Positions 11,771 to 23,269 of a stretch of DNA of 64,000 bases are shown one piece after another. The position numbers and the translations under genes were made by a program. Position 1 is the stretch's first letter, and each line of letters begins with the position of its first letter. The notes beneath the pieces were generated by a model. It saw only the letters and a program-made list of their open reading frames with translations, was not told the DNA's origin and made no database searches. The stretch is from Sinonovacula constricta (taxonomy: Eukaryota; Mollusca; Bivalvia; Cardiida; Solecurtidae), in NCBI GenBank assembly GCA_007844125.1, contig CM017573.1, positions 4,236,230 through 4,300,229 of the forward strand. Direction: 5' to 3'.

Positions 11771-13427
11771 CATATAGATAGGCACTCTAAGTTGTGTTGC
11801 TATGGTCATTCACGAAGCCATCTCTACGTCAGGTAGTCCGTGAATTTCAGAGGTGCGCATTTTCGATTCTGTCAGCGTTTCGATCCTCAAATCTGCTGAG
11901 TACGCCATTCTTATACAATGACTGCATTCATTGCAACATGCAACACGATATAGTTGTCCAACAGGCCGCATCTTCTAGATCTTTCGCCGATTGCACTAAG
12001 TTGAGGAAAAAGGAACATATCTTTTCATATAAACTTGGATATGTTTAACGTTCTTTTCCTTATTCTGTGTACCTTTATAGCAAAACAAACAGCATTTGAC
12101 GTTGTAAAAAAATCACCGAAACACGATCATTTGAACTGCTTGGTGTTATATGGCGAATGTACCCGAGTAATGGCGACTGACGATTTGCCCCAAGAAACAT
12201 ATAACCCAAGCCCAACCCTTCAGAAAGCACAATTCATTGGAACATGTGGTAACCTTTGACAACTAAAAATAAACAAACTGCATTAAGTGTTTTATCGATA
12301 ATTTTACTTGATTGAAGGAATTTATGCTTGTTGATTGCATGACTCCTTTGTCAAAAGGTATATTGTGTAGATAATGTATTTTAATGTTTTGTGAATCAAA
12401 GGGAGAGTTCAATGAAAAGTCTCTAAAGATGAAGAAACAAGCCTTTCCAACTTCGTTAGATGATACCTGAGACCGCTGTATGTTGTCTTTTTATTCGCTG
12501 AACATTTATCATCTAACAAGGCATTTACTTGTGTTTATGATCAATGTTCACTCCTTTGACTGTTCAATATTTGCCAGAAATGACCTCTGGCCTGTCATGG
12601 ACGTGATAAAATTGGAATTCCGATTAGAAGTGCAGATTGCGGACTGCATGATAACGGAAATGTCTGACGATTTCCGATTGCGTGATCAACACCTTGCCGT
12701 CATGGAGAAAAGTGGGGCCTGCTATTATTGTGTAATACTTCATTGTATCATACTGAAACCATTCTCACCTCGAGTGCGGTTCCCTACCTAACGGAACAAC
12801 TCCGTTGTTGCATCTTTACAAAGGAAAACAAATAGAAGGTTACCAAGGTAACGTGTTAATGACTGCCATTAATGTAGATTCATCATAAATTTGCGATGGA
12901 AGGTGGCTACTCTAATGGGAATAAAACATTGTAAATGTACAAAGAATAAAAAATAAACATGCGAGTATAATTACTCTAACGCTTTAAATAAATGCATTGA
13001 TCGAAACATGACAGCAAACTGGACATTATCAATGAGGACCATTTACCGATCTTATAATGTACTGGAATGTAGTTTACGTTACTGTGTATAGCGATTATTA
13101 AATTTCGCGAGAATGTAGCTAAAATAAAATAAAAATATTTGTTTATTCCTGATAGACCAAGTTCGCATGTAATTCCCGGTAAATTATGATTAACAGTTAC
13201 CGGATTAGTTTGTTGTTGTTGTTGTTCTCGCGTAAAACTCCAGATAAACACATTTAAACTAGAGAAATCGTAGAGTACATATTTAGGCATCTATTTAGCC
13301 ATCCCCGAGAGATGGTCATGTGAAAAAGAATCTAATTTGTATTTTGTACCAAAATTTCGAGTAAATATTACAACAAAATGTCTTTAAATAGGTGGCAATG
13401 AAGTCCATATTTACCAAAACAACACTT
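11771..13427. other. Intergenic DNA, no supported gene
   Basis: Short frames (for example 12480-12791) lack domain character and splice context. AT-rich otherwise. Confidence 0.4.
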
Positions 13428-15055
13428 AAGGAATGCGATTCTCAATTCGAACGTGTTAATGTAAGTTTATACGGGTGTTGTAGCGATGCGATTCTCAATT
13501 CGAGCGTGTTAATGTAAGGTTATACGGGTGTTGTAGGATTGCGATTCACAATTCGAGCGTGTTAATGTAAGTGTATAGGGTGTTGTAGGGATGCGATTCA
13601 CAATTCAAGCGTGTTAATGTAAGTGTATAGGGTGTTGTAGGGATGCGATTCACAATTCGGGCGTGCTAATGTAAGTTTGTAAGGGTGTTGTAGGGATGTG
13701 ATTCTCAATTCGAGCGTGTTAATGTAAGTTTATACCGGTGTTGTAGGGATGCGATTCACAATTCGAGCGTGTTAATATAAGTTTATACGGGTGTTGTAGG
13801 ATTGCGATTCACAATTCGAGCGTGTTAATGTAAGTTTATACGGGTGTTGTAGGGATGCGATTCACAATTCGAGCGTGTTAATGTAAGGTTATACGGGTGT
13901 TGTAGGATTGCGATTCACAATTCGAGCGTGTTAATGTAAGTGTATAGGGTGTTGTAGGGATGCGATTCACAATTCAAGCGTGTTAATGTAAGTGTATAGG
14001 GTGTTGTAGGGATGCGATTCACAATTCGGGCGTGCTAATGTAAGTTTATACGGGTGTTGTAAGGATGCGATTCACAATTCGAGCGTGTTAATGTAAGTTT
14101 ATACCGGTGTTGTAGGGATGCGATTCACAATTCGAACGTGTTAATGTAAGTTTATACGGGTGTTGTAGGGATGCGATTCTCAATTCGAGCGTGTTAATGT
14201 AAGTGTATAGGGTGTTGTAGGGATGCGATTCACAATTTAAGCGTGTTAATGTAAGTTTGTATGGGTGTTGTAGGGATGCGATTCACAATTCGAGCGTGTT
14301 AATGTAAGTTTGTAAGGGTGTTGTAGGGATGCGATTCACAATTCAAGCGTGTTAATGTAAGTGTATAGGGTGTTGTAGGGATGCGATTCACAATTCGAAA
14401 ATATCAATGTAAGTTTATATGGGTGTTGTAGGAATGCGATTCACAATTCGGGTGTGCTAATGTAAGTTTGTAAGGGTGTTGTAGGGATGCGATTCTCAAT
14501 TCGAGCGTGTTAATGTAAGTTTATACCGGTGTTATAGGGATGCGATTCTCAATTCGAGAATGTCAATGTAAGTTTATACGGGTGTTGTAAGATATGCGAT
14601 TGTCAATTCTAGCGTGTTCATGTAAGTTCAGATGGGCGTTGTAGGGATGCGATTCACAATTCGAGCGTGTTAATGTAAGATTATACGGGTCTTGTAGGGA
14701 TGCAATTCTAAGTTCGGGCGTGTTAAGGTAAGTTTATACGGGTCTTGTAGGGATGCAATTCTCAGTTCGGTCGTGTTAATGTAATTTCAGATAGGCTTTG
14801 TAAGGATGCGATTCTGAATTCGGGCGTGTTAATGAAAGTTCCGATAGGCTTTGTAGGGATGCGATTCTCAATTTGAGCGTGTTAATGTAAGTTCAGATAG
14901 GCTTTGTAGGGATGCGATTCTCAATTCGAGCGCGTTAATGTAAGTTCAGATAGGCGTTGTAGTGATGCAATTCTTAATTCGAGCGTGTTAATGTATGGGT
15001 GTTGTAGGGATGCGATTCACAATTCGAGCGTGTTCGTGTAAGTTCCGATGGACGT
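13428..15055 (+). repeat. 53-bp minisatellite, about 31 copies, with higher-order structure
   Basis: The monomer is about 52-53 bp: GATGCGATTCACAATTCGAG, CGTGTTAATGTAAGTTTATA and CGGGTGTTGTAGG. Variants (GTGTATAGGGTG, TTTGTAAGGGTG, GGTTATACGG) recur in a fixed order: the series near 13516-13675 is repeated almost exactly near 13885-14045, about 369 bp or seven monomers later. The 3' copies (from about 14.55 kb) are more divergent. Confidence 0.97.
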
Positions 15056-18000
15056 TTTAAGTTTTACTCTAGAGTCACATGGCCACTCATGTGCAATGAC
15101 AAGGTACATTTACATCTCTTCGTGTTGTGAAAGCCGGTGTAATATTACGAGTACTTTGCATATTATTTCTTTAAGCTCTATGCTTCTTCCTTGCTAATAA
15201 ATGTGAAGTTGAGGAAAATATATGAAGTCACCATCGTGAGGGGACATAAAGGTTATCTATTGTTTTCCTGACATAGATGAATGTTGTGTCCTAAATATAT
15301 AAAATACATAAAAAAGAAACGAGTACATAAAACATCACTATTTTTTTTTTGCGTACTTAATGGTTGCAATTAATAGTGTTTTTATGATTTTGATCATCGT
15401 TTCAATTAACGGTGTAGAGAATTCTTCACAGAGTATTGGTATTTTTATACTTCCATGATCGGAAATCTACTCCCAATGCTATTAAGGTTTATATCTTATC
15501 CGACACTTAATGACAGTCATTAAGCCGTTGCTATGGCAATATTATTGCGGCTGGTTTTCAACACTGTAAAGAAGCAACATCGAAGATCATCCATTAGTTG
15601 AGGATAAAAAAAAATCGGGGTGAAAGTTGTCTCACCTGGTCGCAAGTAAGTTAACCAGGAGCAGTGACGACTGATGGTCTGCCTCTAGGCGACAAGGTTA
15701 AGATTACACAATCAATACAGAGCGGAACTTTCCGAGTATATCCGCAATCGGCACACTTGGAATCCTCGTCAATTTCTGTTGAAATAAAACTAGCGTATTT
15801 TGAGTGCAAAAGGTGGCAGGATGTTGTGATTTACAACATAAGGAAAGTAGTTGGTATCACCTTTTTTAACTTGATAACTGTTCAAGGATTAAACAGTAAC
15901 AAATACAATAGACTTAGTTTGTAATCATTATAAAACTTGAGCTATACAGAGTAACTAATGTTTATTTCTATGTGTATATAACATGCATAATGTTTAAGTA
16001 CTATGAAACGTTATGAAAATGCATAATTAAAGAAGAACTTTATTCGTATATCAAGTCAGGGACCAATTAATACACAGACATATAAACGTACATATTTATC
16101 GAGGTCGTTTAGCACTCTGTCAAATGTTTTACAAATATGTGTATTACTGAAGTAGCAATTTGAATTTAGTTTTTAACTTTTTGATGCGGTTATGAAAGCC
16201 ATGTGAAGTGATGATATCATAAATACATATTTAAACAATAAAGAAAAACATGAACATATCTAGAACTTCGAACTTAACAAGGTAGTTATAGTATGTTTAT
16301 GAAGTTTTTTCTTGTTTCTTAGGCTTAAAAACTTTATTTTTTATGAAAATCTTTTGAAATTCTGTTTATAAAGGACATTCTAAAACAACGCGCAATTCGT
16401 CTTCTTATTTATGACAATATTTACAGTTTCTGTCTGTACTGGCGTTGGCTGTGATTTGTGCAGATGACCTGCTATCTATCTCAAGTCAATGTGAAGACAC
16501 TGAGCCTAGTACATGCGAATTAATATTTCTGATTTGATACCTATCGTGATACATTTTAAATCAAAATAAGTAATCTAGACGAATTACTTATTTCCATATG
16601 CAATTCGCATATGCAACAATCTTTAACGCTTTGTTTAAAAACATTTATGAACCAAATGACACTTGTTATCTCTTGGTATATCCACATACATTAAACCATA
16701 CACTTCAAGTATCATTAAACGTACATACTCTGATTGGTATTTGATTTGGGTGAAGTGATTGAATAAAACGTTTGAAGTAGTTTGAGTAGTTTGGCCAATG
16801 GCAAAAAAGGGGTTTAAGAAATTGTTGCCTGATTTTTCTAATGAATAAACAGATTTAATATAAGTTGTATTCATATTCAGTAACATTTATTGTACAGAAG
16901 ACACATAATCAGTTGTTTCTTGAAATATTTAGATGTCACTCAGTAGATCGTGAGATGATAGGCTCAATTTTGTCAGCGTCCACCGATCCTTTTGTGAGCC
17001 TATGATTTCTAAATACTTGTAAAAAAGAAAGGCTCTTTTTCAAAAGTGTGTATGTTTATAGTGTACTAAAGTGTACACTGATTCTGACTATGTTTGCATA
17101 TAATTGTTAATACATGTATTTTATTGTGATAATTTTCGGGTAGGTAAATATCACTCCGCGTGTGTATATTTGAGGGGTGGGGTGGGGAGGGGTCCAGTTA
17201 AGTCCGTTCTACGTTTTCCCGTGTTTGTGTCATAAGACGGCAAGTGTATGCACAGTGGCTATGGTATGTTCAATTTAAAATTAGGTTTCGAATGTTTAAG
17301 CTCTATCCAACATTTCGTCGCCTTTGATTTCCTTACATTGAGTATTCTGCCAAGGAATTTGCAATAAACTTTTTTTTATCTCATTGCCTTAATAAAATCC
17401 TAGTGCTAAGTGCTTAGTTCAGAACCATTACTAAGTCTGCACCCTGCCAAAATCTCAAAAAGGTTACATTTTTTTTAAAGTTATCTAATTTGATACATAT
17501 TGTGATTAGGTTGTGTTATGGAAATAGTAAATGTTTAGCAATATATGTGTATATATGTTTCCAATGGCCATGTTTATGGAGCATCTAGGTATTGAATGGA
17601 AGATGCAATGTCTAATGTTGTTTTATCAAGGTAAATGAATGCGTTGTATGCCCGACCCTTTCAAAAATCATAATTTTTCTTTTGTTGGCATTCACTGCCA
17701 GTTTTCATATATCGCAATATACTTGCAGGCCATTTGACAAAGATAAGAAAACTTCTTTAGTCTGTGCGAATAGAAATGTGTCATTAGCAAATAGTAGTAT
17801 AAACATTTTTTCTTATTAATAAAAGTATTCGGTCAATGTTTGAATTTATATTATTTACTATGTTAAGTTTAAACCTATTTATTTATAGTCGATTGGGAAA
17901 CAAGTTCTTTTAACTTATATTAATCCCTCTCGACTGTCCACTTTCTATTTACTATGTTAATTACCAAATAGAGGAAGAGCAAACCTGTGCTCCTCCTGCT

Positions 18001-18069
18001 CACTTCCGGTATCATAAAGACAGTGTTTATAAAACAGTTAAGTTGTATTTTGTTTTGTCCTTTTAAACA
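15056..18069. other. Intergenic DNA, nothing recognised
   Basis: About 3 kb of AT-rich sequence with short, unconvincing frames only. No tandem repeat or transposon ends were identified. Confidence 0.4.
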
Positions 18070-18250
18070 GTGCAAGTCTTACAATATGAAACTAGAAAAG
18101 TCGTTGATGCGAAGCATCAAAGGCGACGCAAAAGATGAAAGAGGTAAAAAAATTAAAGCAATATGGGAGCAAGTAACACAGACATTTGAAATTTATATTA
18201 TTTGCTTGAATGTTTTCAGTATACTATAAATCACGACAAAAGGTATGTAT
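18070..18250 (+). pseudogene. Decayed copy of the coding-like exon at 51.1 kb
   Basis: Over about 180 bp this matches the reverse complement of 51060-51270. Shared words include GGCGACGCAAAA, TTAAAGCAATATGGGAGCAA, TTTCAGTATACTATAAA and GTATG.ATAACGTATA-like sequence. In the frame that is open in the 51.1-kb copy (NMGA.N.DI...) this copy has an in-frame stop after DI, so it looks like a relic. A different frame gives a short ORF ending at 18229. The family is not recognised. Confidence 0.55.
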
Positions 18251-18319
18251 AACGTGTACTCCCGAGACCATAGAATGATTTAATACAAAAGACGACACTA
18301 TTTCATAGGTTTTGCAAGA

Positions 18320-19160
18320 TGTTGCACATGTAGATGTAAGATATGTATATGTTACATATGTAGATGTTACATATGTAGATGTCACATATGTATATGTTAC
18401 ATATGTATATGTTACATATGTAGATGTCACATATGTATATGTTACATATGTAGATGTTACATATGGAGATGTTACATATGTAGATGTTACATATGTATAT
18501 GCTACATATGAAGATGTTACGTATGTATATGTTACATATGTAGATGTTACATATGAAGATGTTATATATGTAGATGTTATATATGTAGATGTTACATATG
18601 TAGATGTTATATATGTAGATGTTATATATGTAGATGTTACATATGTAGATGTTACATATGAAGATGTTACATATGTATATGTTACATATGTATATGTTAC
18701 ATATGAAGATGTTACATATGTAGATGTTATTTATGTATATGTTACATATGTAGATGTCACATATGTATATGTTACATATGTAGATGTTACATATTAAGAT
18801 GTTACATATGTATATGTTACATATGTATATGTTACATATGAAGATGTTACATATGTAGATGTTACATTTGTAGATGTAACATAAGTAGATGTTACATATG
18901 TAGATGTTACGTATGTAGATGTTATATATGTAGATGTTACATATGCAGATGTTATTTATGTAGATGTTATATATGTAGATGTCACATATGTAGATGTTAT
19001 ATATGTAGATGTTATATATGTAGATGTTGCATATGTTGATGTTACATATGAAGATGTTACATATGTAGATGTTACATATGTATATGTTACATATGTAGAT
19101 GTTACATATGTAGATGTTACATAATGTAGATGTTACATATGTAGATGTTGCATATGTAGA
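18320..19160 (+). repeat. 15-bp minisatellite, about 56 copies
   Basis: The monomer is TAGATGTTACATATG with the common variant TATATGTTACATATG. Because 15 is a multiple of three, the frame without the TAG stays open and spells V(D/Y)VTY repeats for up to 161 codons (18312-18797). Each unit contains the palindrome ACATATGT. A few 1-bp indels occur toward the 3' end. I regard the ORF as a by-product. Confidence 0.97.
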
Positions 19161-19404
19161 AAAAAAGTGACAAGGTTATTATAATTAACTATAAAAGTAA
19201 AGTGCACAAGCAGAAATTGCACATGTACAGCAGCCTCACATTACACAAATAAGTATTGTTCAGATAGTATTTTTATCGATCGTATGTTGTTGTTTTTTTT
19301 CTTGGTATCTCATTTCTTATTTAAAAAAATATTTTGAAAGTTACAGACACACAAAAATAAATAGATAATAAAATAGAACGCCGTTTACCGAATTAGGACC
19401 GTGT
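19161..19404. other. AT-rich spacer, nothing recognised
   Basis: No supported feature. Confidence 0.4.
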
Positions 19405-20093
19405 CGGTTTAGAAAGTCCGCAAAACAAACTTTCCCCATGGGTAAATTTCAGGGTAGGTGCTAAAGAACATGCGGTATATGGAGGTGGGCGGTACCTTAT
19501 GAATATTTATTTCTTAAAATATTGTTGCCTCGTCAAAAATGCTCATTGGCTAAGTACCACTAATAAAATAAAGAAGTATGTTTTTAACAGTTCCCTCCCT
19601 TTGTGTAAAAGAAATAAAGACCTAGCGAAGTTCATGTAGGCCTATTATAACATTAAGTTTGAAAATATGTACGATAGGAATTGGCTCTGTCCGTCGTTGT
19701 AGCTTTTCGTTATAATTTGATGGAAATCATGAAAGTGTGATTCAACATTATTTTGTTGTTTTTTTCATTGAAGACATCCGAGTTACGTCCCGGTAATCCT
19801 TACCAGGTGTCTCCATATGTTTTGTTTTCACCTTTGTAAACCTGGAGAGTGTTTCGTTTTCGTGCGTTTTAACGTACGCTTCAAACTGTTCAAACTCCGC
19901 ATTCGTGCCGGAGAAAAAATGCGATTTTGAAATAGTATACGACTCAAATTCTTCTTCGTCACGGATATTAACATAACACGTGATCCGGAAACTCCGCCCC
20001 CTCCAGATAATGGATTTCTTTAGAAATAACGAAATTTCAGTGGGCATTCCATATATAGACGTCGCGCTCCAGCGCGTCGCCAATTATGTAAAT
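19405..20093 (-). mobile_element. Dispersed element with a short ORF, longer copy
   Basis: Both ends of this segment recur, joined together, at 49803-49885 in the opposite orientation. The 20040-20085 end carries CATTCCATATATAGACGTCG and CGCTCCAGCGCGTC. The 19420-19450 end carries GCAAAACAAACTTTCCCCAT. The long interior present here is absent at 49.8 kb. Read on the minus strand it starts near the palindromic GCGCTGGAGCGC. Class unknown; no inverted termini were found. Confidence 0.6.
19748..20047 (-). CDS. Short ORF in the dispersed element, unknown function
   Basis: From the ATG at 20047 the frame has 99 codons before a stop. It stays open 36 nt further upstream, to a TTG. The product is mixed and charged: an N-terminal KKSIIWRGRSF stretch, an acidic DEEEFE patch, then a lysine-rich C-terminal half ending in KKTTK. 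No domain or membrane segment is recognised. It lies inside the dispersed element and is probably that element's own ORF, or part of one. Splicing is possible and was not resolved. Confidence 0.3.
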   Translation of the reverse strand: MPTEISLFLKKSIIWRGRSFRITCYVNIRDEEEFESYTISKSHFFSGTNAEFEQFEAYVKTHENETLSRFTKVKTKHMETPGKDYRDVTRMSSMKKTTK

Positions 20094-22121
20094 TGACCTC
20101 AAAATGAGCTCTCGGAAGTTTATTCACGTTATTTAATTGTAACTTAGAATCCTATACTTATAAAGACGGGACAAATTATATGAATGAACAGAAATATGGA
20201 GTAATATCTTATGATGTATACAACTAATTATTGCATATAAAGTAAAACCTCGGATTTAAAGTATCTAAGAAGTCAGTTTACAATTTACGGTTTAATTATT
20301 AAAGTGAAGATAACATCGATGTTATTATAACCATAAAGGACATATTGATGACATTAAAAACAGAAGTAGTCCAAATAAACAATTAACAAAATTGTTGAAA
20401 GTCACCTTACACAGCTTTAGCCCAATGTTTCGAACTTAAGAGTTATTTCCCATGGGCGTAAGACGTGGTTTGAAGTTGTGAGATCAAACAGAATGGTCAG
20501 GATATTCAACCGACAACATCCTTCAAGGACTTTGTTCGAAACTGTTCTTTAAACAGCAAGTAAGCAACTGATTGTTTTTTTAAAATGATTGTTAAAATTG
20601 TGCTGGCCTAGTTTTTTGAGGAAAAATGTATCGCAACATTTACGCACTTGTTATAGTATTTGCTAAAATTATATAACTGTTAAAATCGGTGAACCGGTAT
20701 TCAGACCCTCAAAGGTTAACGAACAGAGAACAAATGGTACGTGGTTTGAGCAGATAAGTTTGGGATTAATCTCGCCCGCTCGAGGTAACAGGTGTCATGA
20801 CCTACTGCCCCCGAGTCAGATTAGAGACAGTCTAATACAGTACCACTACTAGAAAAGTATCTTTATTTGGCTAAATATACTGTCAGCTGCTGTAAAAGGG
20901 TAGGGCGTGTGTTTGTCTTTTGAATACTGTCACTGGGGCTTATTCATCATCAAATTTGGAAAGAAATTGTGCTTTACTCCAATTTCAATAATATATTTGT
21001 ATTTTGAATATGTATATATTTGAATTATTAAAACTCCAAGTTCAATATATAACAAAATATAACAAATGGAAATAGTAGTTTAACATTAAATAACGTTAAC
21101 CAGAAAATCTCTGTAGAGAATTTGGAACACGTCACTTAGATTATTTGTATAGCACAAATATGATACAATCAGTCTTAAAGGTTACATAATACTTCAGCTA
21201 GTTACTCTTTCTATTTAATCCTAGCAACTAAACTGTTTGGGTTGTTTACCTGATAGTTTGATTTGTTTCCAAAATAATATTAGTCACTGGCAATCATTTG
21301 TCTTGAAGATGATTAAACAACAGTTAAAGCGTTTCTTTTTTTATTTCTAATAAAAGGAAATTTAACGCCCAAGCTTAAGGTAACAAAAACATAAGTTCAA
21401 AAATAAATAGGGAAATAATAAATTCGAAAACAATCGTCAATCGTGTGCTTACCAATTATCCATGGCGCTTTTAGAATGTGCTCTTTCTTAAAAGTGTTTT
21501 GTTCCATTTTCAAAACTAAAAATTATATCAATAAAAAAGTCATTAACATAGGGCATTGGGTCTTCAGTGTACATTTTCTTTCTCTAATTGATATTGAGAT
21601 AAAAATGAAGAAGTCTAATGAAAACAAATATCAAGAACTCCTTTTGAAGTGTTTGACTCTGAATAAAAGTAGATTATAATTTTATTTCTGCAGAGTGTTG
21701 GTTTATGTTACATGAAGTCCAATTTAAGTATAAAAGAAGTACACTTGAAGTCGTGTGTACGTATGTTAGAATTTAACTATCCGCCGTAACCATAGCGTAA
21801 AATGTTAGAATATCACTTTAAAAAATAAAAATAAGTATGTAAAAAGTTCCCTTGAAGTGGAATATACGTATATTAGACTTTCCTTTTGACTTTAATGTAA
21901 GCATCGACGAGTGTCACTCGAAGTCGAATGTACGTATAGTAGAATTTCACTCAAATTTGAATGTAAACAATAAGTATTGTTTCGTTTGATGTCTAGGTTA
22001 TAGATACAGACATCTATTATTATGTTCTATGTTATTAATGTTGTTGTTGGTATTGTTGTTTTAGGTAAAAGCTGTTTAGAAATACTGTTGATTTCTTGTT
22101 AGAGCTGAGACTGTGTGAAAA
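20094..22121. other. Upstream region of transporter A; degenerate short repeats
   Basis: Mostly unremarkable AT-rich DNA. Between about 21735 and 21955 three imperfect copies of a motif like CTTGAAGTCG.(A/G)TGTACGTAT.(T/A)TAGAATTT occur at 21739, 21852 and 21917. They lie within 400 bp of the start codon. Whether they are regulatory or just an old tandem repeat cannot be judged. Confidence 0.4.
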
Positions 22122-23186
22122 ATGATGTCACATCCAGGTACAAGAGTTTATCGTGATGGAGGATATGGCTGGGTAGTCGTTATGGCGGCATTCTTTACAG
22201 GCTGTATCACAGATGGAATATCATTCTCATTCGGAATACTTCTGAGCGAGATCATTGAAATATACCAGACGGAGAGGGGCAAGGCGGCCATAGCGGGGTC
22301 CCTCCTCGGTGGGGCATTGCATATCATTGGTACGTTATTGGGTACAGATATATAAATGGGGTCATGGTATTTATTCTGTTTTAAAATATTTGGTAAACAA
22401 ATAAAATAACAGCTGGTTAAACCATGGTGCGACACCATCCAGGGTTATGAGAAAGCTGGATTTTGAAAGCACACTGGATTGACCCTGCATGACCTTGACA
22501 AATCGCGGTCAGATATTGCAAATAGCAAACAATAGTTCAATATTACAAGCCGAACAACGAATAAAAGATATCTATAGACAAAGTTGGTACTCAAACATAA
22601 AAAAATCATCTAGTTTATCTTCTTATTGTTTGTATAAACACGAATTTGAAATAGAAATGTACCTAAAACACAATATTAAACCTAGATACCAGACAGCTAT
22701 ATCCAAATTTAGGCTGTATTCCTTTAATTTAAATATCGAAACAGGTAGATATATAAACACAAGAGACATGCGAATATGCACACAAGGTAACATAAATATT
22801 GTTGAAGATTGTTATTTTTTTCTTTTAATATGTCCTAAATATCGAGAAATAAGACAACAGTTTTTTAAATCATATTTTTGCAATTTTCCGACAAAACAGA
22901 AATATATCAACCTCATGTCTTCACAAAATAGAAAAACTATTAGAAAGATTGGAAAATATATTTTATCAGCTTTCAAAATCCGTAATAAATAATAAATAAT
23001 AATATTGTTCTTCCCGAAAAACAAACGTGTAATTTCACTACTGATCACAACTGTTTATATGTTAATATTTGTCTTTATGTATTGTATGTACATGCATTAT
23101 GTATGTATGTATGTATGTATGTTATGTTATGTTATGTTATGTTATGTTATGTTATGTTATGTTATGTTTATGTTTATGTTTGTGTT

Positions 23187-23269
<83 letters not shown>

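Noticed and set aside
12480..12791. 103-codon plus-strand ORF
   Set aside because: No domain character, no flanking splice signals that build a longer frame.
8327..15055. CRISPR-like regular arrays
   Set aside because: Units are contiguous without unique spacers and the DNA is eukaryotic; these are minisatellites.
18312..18797. 161-codon repeat protein
   Set aside because: Entirely made of the 15-bp minisatellite; no non-repetitive coding sequence or splice context.
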